Source: an uncultured Caryophanales bacterium
GTDB taxonomy: Bacteria; Bacillota_I; Bacilli_A; RF39; UBA660
Assembly (NCBI GenBank): GCA_947165475.1
Contig: CAMVAN010000007.1
Location: 1-42,227 of the forward strand
Reading direction: 5' to 3'
DNA: 42,227 nt
This document shows, piece by piece, positions 16,169-26,646 of this stretch. The notes below the pieces were generated by a model. The model was not told where the DNA came from, searched no databases, and worked only from the letters and a program-made list of their open reading frames with translations. A program made the translations under genes and the position numbers. How positions within the stretch are numbered: position 1 is the stretch's first letter; each line of letters begins with the position of its first letter.

Positions 16169-18118
16169 ATGTTTGAATTAGTATCAAAGTATAAGCCTTC
16201 AGGGGATCAGCCAACAGCTATAAAAGAATTAGTAAAAGGAATAGAAGAAGGAAAAAAGGAGCAAGTGCTTTTAGGAGCAACAGGAACTGGAAAAACTTTT
16301 ACAATAGCTAATGTTATAAAAGAAACAAATAAACCAACCTTAGTATTAGCACATAATAAAACACTAGCTGGTCAATTATATAGTGAATTAAAAGAATTAT
16401 TTCCAAACAATAGAGTAGAATATTTTGTTTCATATTATGATTATTATCAGCCAGAAGCTTATGTTCCATCTACGGATACATACATTGAAAAAGATTCTTC
16501 TATAAACGATGAAATTGATGAATTACGTCATGCAGCAACATCAGCATTAATTTCTAGAAGAGATGTTATAGTAGTAGCTAGTGTATCGTGCATCTATGGT
16601 ATTGGTGAAGTAGAAGAATATAAAAATAAAATGTTAACTTTAACAGTTGGAGAAACAATACCAAGAAATAAAGTATTAACAACATTAATCGAAATGCTTT
16701 ATGAGAGAAATGACATTGATTTTAAAAGAGGAACATTTCGAGTAAGAGGAGATGTATTAGAGATAATCCCTGCCGGGCAAAGAAATACTGGATACAGAAT
16801 AGAATTCTTTGATGATGAAATAGACAGAATAGCAGAGATTGATGTTTTAACAGGAGTAGTTGTAGGAAATGTAAAAAATGTTAGTATATTTCCAGCAAGT
16901 CACTTTGTAGTAAGTGATGATAAATTAAAACTAGCAATAGAGCGAATCAAAAAAGAATTAAAAGAAAGACTAGATGAATTAAAAAAAGATAATAAATTAT
17001 TAGCGGCAGAAAGATTAGAGCAAAGAACAAATTACGATATAGAAATGCTTGAAGAGACAGGCTTTTGTTCAGGAATAGAAAACTACTCTGCCCCTATGGC
17101 AGGAAGGAAGAAAGGGGAAACACCAACTACCCTTATGGACTTTTTTCCAAAAGACTATCTATTGGTTGTTGATGAATCCCATGTAACTCTTCCTCAAGTA
17201 AGAGGAATGTATAATGGAGATAGGGCTAGAAAACTAAATTTAGTGGAATATGGTTTTAGATTGCCAAGTGCTCTTGATAATAGACCATTAAAATATGAAG
17301 AATTTGAAAATAAAATAAATCAAGTAGTCTATGTTTCCGCAACACCAGGAGATTTAGAGTTAGAACATACAAATGGAAAATACATAGAACAAATTATTCG
17401 ACCAACTGGATTATTAGATCCAACTATAGAAGTTAGAAAAACTGAAGGACAAATTGATGATTTAGTAGGAGAAATTAATGAAAGAATAGAAAAAAATGAA
17501 AGGACATTAGTAACAACCCTTACTATTAGAATGGCAGAAGAACTTACTAATTACTTAAAAGAATTAGATATAAAAGTAGCTTATTTACATAGTGAAGTAA
17601 AAACCCTAGAAAGAATGCAAATTATTCATGATGTAAGAACAGGAAAATATGATGTATTAGTTGGAATTAACTTATTAAGGGAGGGTTTAGATATTCCTGA
17701 AGTGAGTTTGATTGCAATACTTGACGCGGATAAAGAAGGATTTTTAAGAAGTAATAGAAGTTTAATTCAAACAATTGGAAGATGTGCAAGAAATGCAAAC
17801 GGGCATGTTATTATGTATGGAGATAAAATAACAGATTCAATGAAGAATGCCATTGAAGAAACAAAAAGAAGAAGAAATATCCAACAAAAATATAATGAAG
17901 AAAACAAAATTATACCAAAAACTATTATTAAAGAAATTCGTGAAGTTATTTCTAATACTGCAGAAGAAAAAGAGTCCAAAACTACAAAAGTATCTAAAAA
18001 AGAATTAGAAAAGAATATAGCACTAATAGAACAAGAAATGAGAGAAGCAGCTAAGAATCTAGATTTTGAAAGAGCAATGGAATTAAGAGATATATTATTT
18101 GAATTAAAGTCACAGTAA
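16169..18118 (+). CDS. uvrB: Excinuclease ABC subunit B
   Basis: 649 aa, normal UvrB length. UvrB is the damage-verifying helicase-like core of nucleotide excision repair; it receives lesions from UvrA and recruits UvrC. Visible: Walker A GATGTGKT (about 36-43), the beta-hairpin region [12 protein letters not shown], helicase motif DESH, motif VSATPGD, late motifs [13 protein letters not shown] and QTIGRCARN, and the C-terminal UVR motif ([20 protein letters not shown]) for UvrC contact. ATG 16169 is preferred over 16163 because the SD AGGAGA overlaps the latter. uvrA follows after one small gene. Confidence 0.97.
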   Translation: MFELVSKYKPSGDQPTAIKELVKGIEEGKKEQVLLGATGTGKTFTIANVIKETNKPTLVLAHNKTLAGQLYSELKELFPNNRVEYFVSYYDYYQPEAYVPSTDTYIEKDSSINDEIDELRHAATSALISRRDVIVVASVSCIYGIGEVEEYKNKMLTLTVGETIPRNKVLTTLIEMLYERNDIDFKRGTFRVRGDVLEIIPAGQRNTGYRIEFFDDEIDRIAEIDVLTGVVVGNVKNVSIFPASHFVVSDDKLKLAIERIKKELKERLDELKKDNKLLAAERLEQRTNYDIEMLEETGFCSGIENYSAPMAGRKKGETPTTLMDFFPKDYLLVVDESHVTLPQVRGMYNGDRARKLNLVEYGFRLPSALDNRPLKYEEFENKINQVVYVSATPGDLELEHTNGKYIEQIIRPTGLLDPTIEVRKTEGQIDDLVGEINERIEKNERTLVTTLTIRMAEELTNYLKELDIKVAYLHSEVKTLERMQIIHDVRTGKYDVLVGINLLREGLDIPEVSLIAILDADKEGFLRSNRSLIQTIGRCARNANGHVIMYGDKITDSMKNAIEETKRRRNIQQKYNEENKIIPKTIIKEIREVISNTAEEKESKTTKVSKKELEKNIALIEQEMREAAKNLDFERAMELRDILFELKSQ

Positions 18119-18191
18119 TATATAATAAGATGTAAATTGATGTCAATCAAAAAAAACGCTATCTTCAAAATAATTAAAAGATGTCCTATCA

Positions 18192-18200
18192 TGGTATAAT
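18192..18200 (+). promoter_or_regulatory. Extended -10 of the zinc-ribbon gene at 18221
   Basis: TGGTATAAT, a perfect extended -10, with no good -35. It lies 20 nt before the GTG start. Confidence 0.55.
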
Positions 18201-18220
18201 ACAATAAAGTAGGTGGTATA

Positions 18221-18811
18221 GTGTATTGTACAGAATGCGGAACAAAAAATGACGAAAGTTCTCAATTTTGTATTAATTGTGGAAAAAAGCTACAAAAGGA
18301 ATTAATAAATAACAGAATTAGAAAAGAAAATATAAGCATAAACAAAAAGAAAAGTAACAAAGCTTTATTTATTATTCTTGGAATAATAGGTGGAATGGTA
18401 CTATTAGGAATAATAATATTTGTAGCTTTATTAGTGATTGGAATAAATTACATAAAAGAAGACTGGCTAACTGGAACATATAGCTGTGGTCCAATCCAAA
18501 ATATAACAGAGACAAATACTACAATGAATTTTATTGTAAAAGAAGATAAAACTTTTATTATGTCCTATGGAAGAGATATAGTATCTGGAAAATATGAAAT
18601 TACAAACGTAGATTACTATGGAGATAAAAACTCAAAAAAATATGAGTTAAAATTAACTGCAAATAATCGTTATTTAAATGGAAATTCATATACTGATGAT
18701 TACTCAACAGATTATGAATTAGTAATAGATGAAAATGATGAAGCAGTTTTAATGAACACAAAATCAATGCAAATATATTATTGCAAAAAAAAAATGAAAT
18801 ATAACGAATAA
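18221..18811 (+). CDS. Zinc-ribbon single-pass membrane protein
   Basis: 196 aa from a GTG start behind TAGGTGG. The zinc ribbon is at the very N-terminus (MYCTECGTKN, then FCINCGKK: Cys3, 6, 17, 20). A basic linker leads to one membrane segment (about 47-76) and a ~115-residue outer domain beginning DWLTGTYSCG. That part looks like a small beta-barrel or lipocalin-like fold (alternating strands, WLTGTYSC...KTFIMSYG...SGKYEIT), by pattern only. Same design as the genes at 3478 and 26944. Its own promoter and terminator separate it from uvrB and uvrA. Confidence 0.75.
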   Translation: MYCTECGTKNDESSQFCINCGKKLQKELINNRIRKENISINKKKSNKALFIILGIIGGMVLLGIIIFVALLVIGINYIKEDWLTGTYSCGPIQNITETNTTMNFIVKEDKTFIMSYGRDIVSGKYEITNVDYYGDKNSKKYELKLTANNRYLNGNSYTDDYSTDYELVIDENDEAVLMNTKSMQIYYCKKKMKYNE

Positions 18812-18813
18812 AT

Positions 18814-18843
18814 AAAAAGATAATGTAATTATTATCTTTTTTT
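18814..18843 (+). terminator. Intrinsic terminator between zinc-ribbon gene and uvrA
   Basis: AAAAAGATAAT pairs perfectly with ATTATCTTTTT around GTAATT, then T. Confidence 0.88.
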
Positions 18844-18844
18844 G

Positions 18845-18853
18845 TGGTATAAT
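18845..18853 (+). promoter_or_regulatory. Extended -10 of uvrA
   Basis: TGGTATAAT follows the terminator by one base. No SOS-type operator was recognised around it. Confidence 0.55.
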
Positions 18854-18876
18854 ATGAAACAAGCGAGGTAAAAAGA

Positions 18877-21690
18877 ATGGATAAAATTATTATAAAGGGT
18901 GCTAGAGAAAATAACTTAAAAAATATAAATATAGAATTACCAAAAAACAAATTAATTGTAATGACAGGATTATCTGGAAGTGGGAAAAGCTCACTTGCTT
19001 TTGATACAATATACGCTGAAGGACAAAGAAGATATGTAGAAAGCTTATCAGCTTATGCTAGACAGTTTCTTGGCGGTTCAGAAAAACCAGATGTTGATTC
19101 AATAGAAGGGTTGTCACCAGCAATATCAATAGATCAAAAAACAACTAATAATAATCCAAGATCTACAGTAGGAACAGTTACAGAAATATATGATTATTTA
19201 AGACTAGTATTTGCTCGAGTAGGAGTTCCATATTGTCCTAATCATAATATTCCAATTTCTTCACAAAGTATTGAAGAAATGACAAATAAAATAATGGACT
19301 ATCCCGTTGGAACAAAAATGATTATTCTATCTCCTGTAGTACATGGAGAAAAAGGAACGCATAAAGATCTTTTTGATAAGCTTAGAAAAGAAGGATATGT
19401 GAGAGTAAGAGTAAACGGAGAAATGTATGATTTAAGCGAAGAAATAAGCTTAGAAAAAAATAAAAAAGATAAAATTGATGTTGTAATAGATAGAATTGCC
19501 TTAAAAGAGGAATCTAGATCAAGATTATTTGAAGCAATTGAACAAGCTACCAAACTATCAGGAGGAAAAGTAGTAATTCAACTGTTAGGAGAAGAAAAAA
19601 AAGAAATTGTTTTTTCAGAACAATTTGCCTGTCCTTATTGTGAATTTTCATTACCCGAATTAGAACCTAGAATGTTTAGTTTTAATGCTCCATATGGAGC
19701 ATGTCCGGATTGCAAAGGACTAGGGATGAATTTGCAAATTGATGAAGAGCTATTAATACCAGATGATACAAAGTCAATAGTTGAAGGTTGTATCAAAACT
19801 CTTACAGATGATCCAGAAGGAATTGATTTTAAAAAATTAGAATGTGTTTGTAATCACTATAAAATTAAAATGAATACTCCATGGAAAAAGTTAAAAAGAA
19901 AAGAACAAGAAATAATTTTATACGGATCAGATGAGATAATTCATTTTTCATATAGCTCTAAAGGAGGAAACAAATATGATAAAAAGGAGTTTTATGAAGG
20001 AATTATAAACAATTTAGAAAGAAGGTACATGGATACATCATCTGCTTGGATAAGAGAATGGTTAGAACATTACATGGTAGAACATACATGCGATACATGT
20101 CATGGTGCTAGATTAAATGATGATGTATTACAAGTAAAATTAGGTGATAAAAACATTTTTGAAATAACTGAAATGTCAATAAAAGACTTAATTCCATTTT
20201 TTACTACTTTAGAATTATCAGAAGAAAAAAAAGAAATAGCAAAACTTGTTTTAAAAGAAATATTAGATAGACTTCACTTTCTTTCAAATGTTGGTTTGGA
20301 ATATTTAACCCTTAGTAGAAATGCAGGAACATTATCAGGAGGAGAAGCTCAAAGAATTCGTTTGGCAACCCAAATTGGATCCCATTTAACCGGAGTACTA
20401 TATGTTTTGGATGAGCCTAGCATAGGACTTCACCAACGTGATAATGATAGATTAATAAAATCTATGCTAGAGATGAGAGATTTAGGTAATACTTTAATTG
20501 TGGTGGAACATGATACCGATACTATGTTAGCATGCGACTATTTAGTTGATATTGGACCGGGAGCAGGAGATGCAGGAGGAGAAGTGGTTGCTGAAGGAAC
20601 CCCAGAAGAAGTAATGAAAAATGAAAATAGTATTACAGGAAAATATTTAAGTGGAAAAATGTGCATAGAAACACCAAAAATAAGAAGAAAAGGCATTGGA
20701 AAAAAATTAAAAATAAAAGGAGCTAAAGAACATAATTTAAAAAATATAGACGTAGATATTCCTTTAGGAACCTTTACTTGCGTAACAGGAGTTTCCGGAT
20801 CAGGGAAGTCTTCTTTAGTAAATGAAATATTATGTAAAGCGCTTTCTTCAAAGATATATAAAAGTAAAGAAAAACCAGGCAAACATGATAAGATACTAGG
20901 AATGGATAATATTGATAAAATTGTTGCGATATCACAAAATCCAATAGGAAGAACGCCGCGTTCTAATCCGGCAACTTATACCGGAGTATTTGATGATATA
21001 AGAGAACTTTTTACAACAACAAAAGAAGCAAAAATGTATGGTTTTGAAAAAAATAGATTTTCATTCAACGTAAAAGGAGGAAGATGTGAAGCCTGCCGAG
21101 GAGATGGAGTAAAGAAAATAGAAATGCATTTTCTACCAGATGTTTATGTCCCATGTGAAGTATGTCACGGAACAAGGTATAATAGAGAAACGTTAAACAT
21201 AAAATATAAAGAAAAAAATATTGCTGAAGTACTAGATATGAGAGTAAAGGAAGCCTTAACATTCTTTGAAAATGTACCTAAAATTAAAAGAAAACTACAG
21301 GTTTTAGAAGATGTTGGATTAGGTTATATCCAATTGGGACAAAGTGCTCCAACTTTATCAGGAGGAGAAGCAGAAAGAGTAAAATTAGCAAAAGAGCTTC
21401 AAAAACTATCAACAGGAAAGACAATATTTGTTCTAGATGAACCAACTACGGGACTTCATACGGATGATATTAAGAGATTACTTGAAATTCTCCAAAAAAT
21501 AGTGGATAATAATAATACGGTAGTAGTGATAGAACACAATCTTGATGTAATAAAAGTTGCTGATTATATTATCGACTTAGGCCCAGAAGGTGGAGATGCA
21601 GGCGGAGAAGTAGTTGCAACAGGAACTCCAGAAGAAGTATCTAAAGTTAAAGAATCCTATACCGGACAATTCTTAAAGAAAATTCTCTAG
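18877..21690 (+). CDS. uvrA: Excinuclease ABC subunit A
   Basis: 937 aa, full length. UvrA dimers find bulky DNA lesions and load UvrB. Two ABC cassettes are visible: Walker A GLSGSGKSS (31-39) and GVSGSGKSS (about 638-646), signatures TLSGGEAQRIRLA and TLSGGEAERVKLA, and Walker B LYVLDEPSIGL and FVLDEPTTGL. Zinc-binding Cys pairs are CPYC/CPDC, CDTC and CEAC/CEVC. The SD is GAGG and ATG 18877 matches the family start (MDKIIIKGARENNLKNI). The yvlD-like gene begins 10 nt later, so uvrA probably leads an operon through whiA. Confidence 0.97.
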   Translation: MDKIIIKGARENNLKNINIELPKNKLIVMTGLSGSGKSSLAFDTIYAEGQRRYVESLSAYARQFLGGSEKPDVDSIEGLSPAISIDQKTTNNNPRSTVGTVTEIYDYLRLVFARVGVPYCPNHNIPISSQSIEEMTNKIMDYPVGTKMIILSPVVHGEKGTHKDLFDKLRKEGYVRVRVNGEMYDLSEEISLEKNKKDKIDVVIDRIALKEESRSRLFEAIEQATKLSGGKVVIQLLGEEKKEIVFSEQFACPYCEFSLPELEPRMFSFNAPYGACPDCKGLGMNLQIDEELLIPDDTKSIVEGCIKTLTDDPEGIDFKKLECVCNHYKIKMNTPWKKLKRKEQEIILYGSDEIIHFSYSSKGGNKYDKKEFYEGIINNLERRYMDTSSAWIREWLEHYMVEHTCDTCHGARLNDDVLQVKLGDKNIFEITEMSIKDLIPFFTTLELSEEKKEIAKLVLKEILDRLHFLSNVGLEYLTLSRNAGTLSGGEAQRIRLATQIGSHLTGVLYVLDEPSIGLHQRDNDRLIKSMLEMRDLGNTLIVVEHDTDTMLACDYLVDIGPGAGDAGGEVVAEGTPEEVMKNENSITGKYLSGKMCIETPKIRRKGIGKKLKIKGAKEHNLKNIDVDIPLGTFTCVTGVSGSGKSSLVNEILCKALSSKIYKSKEKPGKHDKILGMDNIDKIVAISQNPIGRTPRSNPATYTGVFDDIRELFTTTKEAKMYGFEKNRFSFNVKGGRCEACRGDGVKKIEMHFLPDVYVPCEVCHGTRYNRETLNIKYKEKNIAEVLDMRVKEALTFFENVPKIKRKLQVLEDVGLGYIQLGQSAPTLSGGEAERVKLAKELQKLSTGKTIFVLDEPTTGLHTDDIKRLLEILQKIVDNNNTVVVIEHNLDVIKVADYIIDLGPEGGDAGGEVVATGTPEEVSKVKESYTGQFLKKIL

Positions 21691-21700
21691 AGGTGAGAAA

Positions 21701-22126
21701 ATGCAGATCATAATAAAAGAAAAGAATAAAACAAGGATAAACCGTTTACTAGATTGGATAATATATATGATTGGTTATACAATAGTATTTATACTTGTAA
21801 CTAGTTTTTTCAAGTCCTTTCATATAGATAGTAAACATCTTATTATTTGGTCATTTATAATTGTACTAATATTATATATATTAAATAAAACAATTAAACC
21901 AATTTTAGTAACATTAACTATACCTATAACCGGAATAACATTAGGATTATTTTATCCTTGTATAAATGTTTTTATATTAAAATTAGTAGATTGGATATTG
22001 GGAAAACATTTTGAAATTGACAGTTTACTTGTAGCTCTTTTAGTAGCAATTCTTTTATCAATTACTAACTTTATCATGGAAGAAGCTATTAAACAAATAA
22101 TAGAAAAGGTAAAAAAACATGACTAA
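21701..22126 (+). CDS. YvlD-like four-helix membrane protein (phage holin superfamily IV / DUF360)
   Basis: 141 aa with about four hydrophobic helices. The segment KPILVTLTIPITGITLGLFY is the signature of the PF04020-type family (B. subtilis YvlD). The molecular role is not established; the holin name is only a superfamily label. In Bacillus yvlD lies just before hprK-lgt; here lgt follows directly with an 8-nt overlap. The SD AGAGGTGAG precedes ATG 21701. Confidence 0.78.
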   Translation: MQIIIKEKNKTRINRLLDWIIYMIGYTIVFILVTSFFKSFHIDSKHLIIWSFIIVLILYILNKTIKPILVTLTIPITGITLGLFYPCINVFILKLVDWILGKHFEIDSLLVALLVAILLSITNFIMEEAIKQIIEKVKKHD

Positions 22127-22928
22127 AGATTTTATTAGAATTGGAAGTATTCATATTAGATGGTATTCTATAATTTTAATGATAGCGGTAATTTCTGCAT
22201 ACTTAATAATATGTAAAGAAGCAAGAAAAAAAACAACGAAAGATGATTTAATTGTAAACATAATATTTTATGGACTATTATTTGGTATTTTAGGAGCAAG
22301 ATTTTATTATGTTTTATTTAATATGAATTATTATATGAATAATCCATTAGAAATATTTATGACATGGAATGGGGGACTGGCCATACATGGAGGACTATTA
22401 TTTGGATTACTATTTTTAATCATATACAGCAAAAAAAAGAATATAAATATATTATTGCTACTTGATATAATAACCCCTGGGCTTATCATAGCGCAAGCTA
22501 TTGGAAGATGGGGAAATTTTTTTAATCAAGAAGCATATGGAAGAGCTGTATCATTATCTTTTCTAAAAAAGTTATGCCTACCTAATTTTATTATACAAAA
22601 TATGTATATAGATGGTCATTATAGAGAACCTACTTTTCTCTATGAATCATTTTTTTCTTTTGTAGGTTTTTTAATTATTATATTACTGAGAAAAAAGAGA
22701 AATATAAAGGTTGGACAACTAACAGGAATATATTTAATATGGTACGGAATAGAAAGACTAGTAATTGAGACATTTAGAAGTGATTCATTAATGTTTGGTA
22801 ATATAAAAATAGCTCAATTAATATCTATAATATTTATTTTAACTGGAGTATTTTTATATAATAAAAATAGAAAAAAAGACAAATTTTATAATAATGAAGT
22901 ATTACAAAAGGAGAGCAAAAATGTATAA
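22119..22928 (+). CDS. lgt: Prolipoprotein diacylglyceryl transferase
   Basis: 269 aa multi-pass membrane enzyme that moves diacylglycerol from phosphatidylglycerol to the lipobox Cys of prolipoproteins. The Lgt signature GRWGNFFNQEAYG (about residues 127-139) is present, as are HGGLLFG and the C-terminal YGIERLVIETFRSDS with its conserved Arg. About seven hydrophobic helices. It overlaps the preceding gene by 8 nt and yvcK by 8 nt, so it is in the middle of one operon. The presence of lgt implies that lipoproteins are made, although none was recognised in this window. Confidence 0.95.
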   Translation: MTKDFIRIGSIHIRWYSIILMIAVISAYLIICKEARKKTTKDDLIVNIIFYGLLFGILGARFYYVLFNMNYYMNNPLEIFMTWNGGLAIHGGLLFGLLFLIIYSKKKNINILLLLDIITPGLIIAQAIGRWGNFFNQEAYGRAVSLSFLKKLCLPNFIIQNMYIDGHYREPTFLYESFFSFVGFLIIILLRKKRNIKVGQLTGIYLIWYGIERLVIETFRSDSLMFGNIKIAQLISIIFILTGVFLYNKNRKKDKFYNNEVLQKESKNV

Positions 22929-23874
22929 AAAAGTAGTTGTAATGGGTGGTGGAACAGGAATTTCATTTTTACTAAGAGGATTAAAAGATTTTCCTGTAGA
23001 TATTACTGCTGTAATAACTGTATCAGATAATGGAAAATCCACAGGAAAATTAAGAGAAGAATTCCATATACCAGCAGTAGGAGATATAAGAAAAGTAATA
23101 ACTAATTTATCACAAATTGATGAGCCAATTAAAGAAATGATGTCTTATAGATTTAAATCTAAAGGAGATTTAAATGGTCATGCAGTTGGGAATTTGATTT
23201 TAGCAGCAATGTTGGATATAACCGGCTCATTAAACGAATCAATAAAACACTTAAGCAAATTATTAGATGTAAAACATACTGTGTTACCAATATCAGAAGA
23301 TTCCAATTTAACTCTAATGGGAGAAGACGAAGAAGGTAATATTATAGAAGGAGAAGAGCAAATAACCAAGTCTCCTAGAAAGATAAAAAAAATATTTTAT
23401 AAAGAAGAACCAGAAGTAACAAAAGAAGTAATAGAAAGAATACTTGATGCAGATTTAATAATTTTTAGTATGGGAAGTATTTATACAAGCATTTTACCTA
23501 ATATTATTTGTAAAAAGGTACAAGAAGCACTAAATAAAACAAAAGCCCCTTTAATGTATATATGTAATATTGTTACTCAACCAGGAGAAACGGATAAGTA
23601 TACAGTAGGGGATCATGTAAAACTATTAAATAACTATTTAGATAAAAGGAAATTAGATGTTGTTATTGCAAACAAAACCAAAATAGATAAAAAAATTGCA
23701 AAAAGATATGAGACAAAGGAGCAAAAAGACCCTGTGTTAATTAATTATGAGCAAATTAAAGAAATGAACATAGAGTTAATAGATGCAGATTTAATGACAA
23801 TAGAAGATAATACATTAAAACATGATAGTCTAAAGTTAGGTTCTATTATATTCTCATACCTTATGAGAGATTAA
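22921..23874 (+). CDS. yvcK: YvcK-family (gluconeogenesis factor / MgfK) protein
   Basis: 317 aa. The N-terminus MGGGTGISFLLRGLKDFPVDI is the nucleotide-sugar-binding loop of the YvcK/CofD-like fold; VSDNGKSTGKLR and MGSIYTSILPNI are further family signatures. In Bacillus YvcK binds UDP-sugars and tunes cell-wall precursor synthesis and gluconeogenic growth. ATG 22921 is chosen because of the SD AAAGGAG (22907-22913). It overlaps the lgt stop and lies 1 nt before whiA. In Bacillus rapZ normally precedes it; rapZ is absent here. Confidence 0.93.
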   Translation: MYKKVVVMGGGTGISFLLRGLKDFPVDITAVITVSDNGKSTGKLREEFHIPAVGDIRKVITNLSQIDEPIKEMMSYRFKSKGDLNGHAVGNLILAAMLDITGSLNESIKHLSKLLDVKHTVLPISEDSNLTLMGEDEEGNIIEGEEQITKSPRKIKKIFYKEEPEVTKEVIERILDADLIIFSMGSIYTSILPNIICKKVQEALNKTKAPLMYICNIVTQPGETDKYTVGDHVKLLNNYLDKRKLDVVIANKTKIDKKIAKRYETKEQKDPVLINYEQIKEMNIELIDADLMTIEDNTLKHDSLKLGSIIFSYLMRD

Positions 23875-23875
23875 T

Positions 23876-24832
23876 ATGTCATTTACAATACAGATAAAAG
23901 AAGAAATATCAAGCATAGAAACATCTAAGTCTGAAATGATTGCAGAATTATCTGGATATATTAGAAACAATCATTCCAGTGAAAAAAAAGAAATAGCATT
24001 AACAACAGAAAATAAATTTTTAGTAGACAGAATAACAAGTTTTATAGAAGAAATGTATAAAATCAAAGCCAAAGTAGATATCATCAATAATGCTAATTTT
24101 AGTAAAAAAGAGCTATTTGAAATTACAATACCAGAAAACATTAAAAGTATATACTTTGACTTAGGTATAAAGAATAATAAGGGAGAGTTTTTAGAAACCC
24201 CACCTGATTATTTAATAGAAGGAAACGCAGAGCTAAGAGCATACTTGAGAGGCGCATTTCTTCAATCAGGAAGCATAAGTGACCCAAATACCTCAGGATA
24301 TCATTTAGAGATTTTAATTTTTAAATCGAGCGAAGCAGTATTCATACAAAAAATATTAAATTCTTTTGATTTGAACGCTAAAATTTTAAGTAGAGATAAA
24401 GGCTATATGCTTTATATAAAAGAAGCAGATAAAATTAGCGACTTTTTAAAAATAATTGGTGCAAATAAAGCAGTTTTATATTATGAAAATATTAGAGTAT
24501 TTAAAGACAAAAAAAATCAGACTAATAGACTAAATAACTGTGAACAAGCTAATATAGACAAAGTCGTACAGACTGCTCATGATCAGCTTAAAGAAATTGA
24601 AATAATTGAGAAAAATGATGGAATAGTTTTATTAGATGATAAAGTAAAAGAGGCTATATTTTATAGAAAAAAATACCAAGAGAGTTCTTTAAAAGAACTA
24701 GCTGAAATAATTTCTATTGAAACAGGAAAGAAAATTACAAAATCTGGACTTAATCATAGATTTAGAAAAATTAAAGATCTAGCTAAAAATTTCAAAAAAA
24801 TGAACGAGGAAAGCATAAACAAAAATAAATAA
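23876..24832 (+). CDS. whiA: Sporulation/division regulator WhiA
   Basis: 318 aa, typical length. The N-terminal part resembles LAGLIDADG homing endonucleases (ELRAYLRGAFLQSGSISD), and the C-terminal part carries a WhiA helix-turn-helix (SSLKELAEIISIETGKKITKSG, then LNHRFRKI). In Bacillus WhiA binds DNA and affects cell division and chromosome segregation. The gene begins one base after the yvcK stop. It is the last gene before a terminator, so it closes the uvrA-to-whiA run. Crh, which follows in Bacillus, is missing. Confidence 0.95.
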   Translation: MSFTIQIKEEISSIETSKSEMIAELSGYIRNNHSSEKKEIALTTENKFLVDRITSFIEEMYKIKAKVDIINNANFSKKELFEITIPENIKSIYFDLGIKNNKGEFLETPPDYLIEGNAELRAYLRGAFLQSGSISDPNTSGYHLEILIFKSSEAVFIQKILNSFDLNAKILSRDKGYMLYIKEADKISDFLKIIGANKAVLYYENIRVFKDKKNQTNRLNNCEQANIDKVVQTAHDQLKEIEIIEKNDGIVLLDDKVKEAIFYRKKYQESSLKELAEIISIETGKKITKSGLNHRFRKIKDLAKNFKKMNEESINKNK

Positions 24833-24846
24833 CATATATTTTAATG

Positions 24847-24872
24847 ATAGTTTCAAAAAGAAACTATTTTTT
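24847..24872 (+). terminator. Intrinsic terminator after whiA
   Basis: ATAGTTTC pairs with GAAACTAT around five A, then T. Confidence 0.85.
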
Positions 24873-24924
24873 GTGTAAAGCAAAGTTTATTCTTAAAAAA
24901 AAATAATATAACTAAAAAAAGTTA

Positions 24925-24933
24925 TGATATACT
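24925..24933 (+). promoter_or_regulatory. Extended -10 of the nucleoside kinase gene
   Basis: TGATATACT lies 24 nt before ATG 24957; -35 weak. Confidence 0.5.
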
Positions 24934-24956
24934 AAATAAAAGTAGGAGTCGATAAA

Positions 24957-26612
24957 ATGATAGAACAAATAGAAGTTATTATTAATGATGAAGTGTTTAA
25001 ATATAGTAAAGGGATAACTCTTCAAGAAATATATATGGAGCATCAAGAAAAACACCAATACCCGATTATACTTGCTAGAGTAAACAATAGACAAAAAGAA
25101 TTATCATTTCCATTGAAAGAAAATTCAAAAGTTGAGTTTATCGATTTAACATCTCCAGAGGGAAATCGTGCCCATATAAATGGTTTAACATTTATGCTAA
25201 TATGTGCTGTGAAAAAATTATTTGGTAATAACGCTAATATTATTATCCAACATTCAATAGATAAAGGAATTTATTTTCAAACAACATTTAGATTAACAGA
25301 AGAAAAACTACAAAAAATCAAAGAAGAAATGAATGACATTATTTCAAAAGACTTACCTATAACAAAGTTAACAATTGATAGACTTGAAGCAAAAAAATAT
25401 TATAATGATATAGGAGAAAACGTAAAAGCAGAAGTTTTAAAATATAATACAGATAACTATATTCATTTATATAGATTAGGTAATAATTATAATTATTTTT
25501 ACAATTTAATGCCACCATCTACGGGAAAAATAAAAGATTTTGACTTAACATATGAAAGTGCAAGTGGATTTGTATTGAGATTTCCAACTATATATATAAA
25601 GGATAAAATTCCTGAATATATTCATCATCCAAAAATGTTTGATGTATTTCGTGAATTTAAACAATGGGGAAAATTAATTGGTATAGAAAACTCTGTAGAT
25701 TTAAATCGAATAGTTTCAACAGGTAAAATTAGTGATTTAATAAAAATAGACGAAACAATACAAAGTAGTAGATTATTAAATATTGCTAAGTCAATAAATG
25801 ATAAAAAAAATGAAGTAAAAATAGTTTTAATTGCCGGACCATCATCGTCTGGAAAAACTACAACGTCAAGAAAGCTTTGTATGTACTTAAAAAGCTTTGG
25901 ATTACATCCAAAAACAATCGGAATGGATGATTATTTTGTAGACAAAAAAGAAACACCTTTAGATGAAAATGGAAATCCAGACTTTGAGTGTTTAGAAGCC
26001 CTAGATTTAAAATTGTTTGATAATCAAATGGAGGCTTTATTAAGAGGAGAAAAAGTAAGAATTCCAACTTATAATTTTGTAATAGGAGAAAAACAATTTC
26101 GCCAAGATATGCAATTAGAAGACAATGATATATTAATAATAGAAGGAATACATGCTCTTGATACAAAAATACTTACAAATATTTCAAAAGAAAAAAAATA
26201 TAAGATATACATATGCCCTTTAACAGAATTAAATATGGATAATCATAATAGAATTCCAACAACGGATAACAGACTACTTAGAAGAATTGTTAGAGATAAT
26301 AGAACAAGAAATTATTCCGTTGAAGACACTTTAAAACAATGGCCAAGTGTTAGGGCTGGAGAAGAAAAATATATATTTCCATATCAAGATGAAAGTGATG
26401 CAACTATAAATTCAGCGGCAATATACGAAATAGGCGTATTAAAGACATATGCTGAACCATTATTGTACTCAGTAGAAAGTGATTCTCCATATTATGAAGA
26501 AGCAAAAAGACTGATAAGATTTTTAAGATTATTTCTTCCAATCCCGTCAGACTCTATACCAGAAGATGCTGTTATTAGAGAGTTTATTGGAGGAGGTTAC
26601 TTTCCCGAATAA
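24957..26612 (+). CDS. TGS-domain nucleoside (uridine) kinase
   Basis: 551 aa. It combines an N-terminal TGS domain (about 1-62), a threonyl-tRNA-synthetase-like second domain (about 63-190) and a C-terminal uridine-kinase-like P-loop domain (about 285-500). Walker A is AGPSSSGKTT (293-302), followed by GMDDYFVDK and IIEGIHALD. This fused architecture occurs in Firmicutes and Thermotoga nucleoside kinases. The N-terminal part lacks the full HxxxH editing motif of ThrRS (only RAHINGL), so it is not a working synthetase domain. Likely role: pyrimidine nucleoside salvage. The SD is TAGGAG, the gene is monocistronic, and a terminator overlaps the stop. Confidence 0.85.
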   Translation: MIEQIEVIINDEVFKYSKGITLQEIYMEHQEKHQYPIILARVNNRQKELSFPLKENSKVEFIDLTSPEGNRAHINGLTFMLICAVKKLFGNNANIIIQHSIDKGIYFQTTFRLTEEKLQKIKEEMNDIISKDLPITKLTIDRLEAKKYYNDIGENVKAEVLKYNTDNYIHLYRLGNNYNYFYNLMPPSTGKIKDFDLTYESASGFVLRFPTIYIKDKIPEYIHHPKMFDVFREFKQWGKLIGIENSVDLNRIVSTGKISDLIKIDETIQSSRLLNIAKSINDKKNEVKIVLIAGPSSSGKTTTSRKLCMYLKSFGLHPKTIGMDDYFVDKKETPLDENGNPDFECLEALDLKLFDNQMEALLRGEKVRIPTYNFVIGEKQFRQDMQLEDNDILIIEGIHALDTKILTNISKEKKYKIYICPLTELNMDNHNRIPTTDNRLLRRIVRDNRTRNYSVEDTLKQWPSVRAGEEKYIFPYQDESDATINSAAIYEIGVLKTYAEPLLYSVESDSPYYEEAKRLIRFLRLFLPIPSDSIPEDAVIREFIGGGYFPE

Positions 26613-26646
26613 AATATCCACAAAAACTGTGGATATTTTATTTTTT
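26612..26646 (+). terminator. Intrinsic terminator, left member of a duplicated pair
   Basis: AAATATCCACA pairs with TGTGGATATTT around AAAAC, then a T-rich tail. It is shared with the end of the convergent RHH gene. Over 33 positions it differs at only two from the terminator at 27571. Confidence 0.88.
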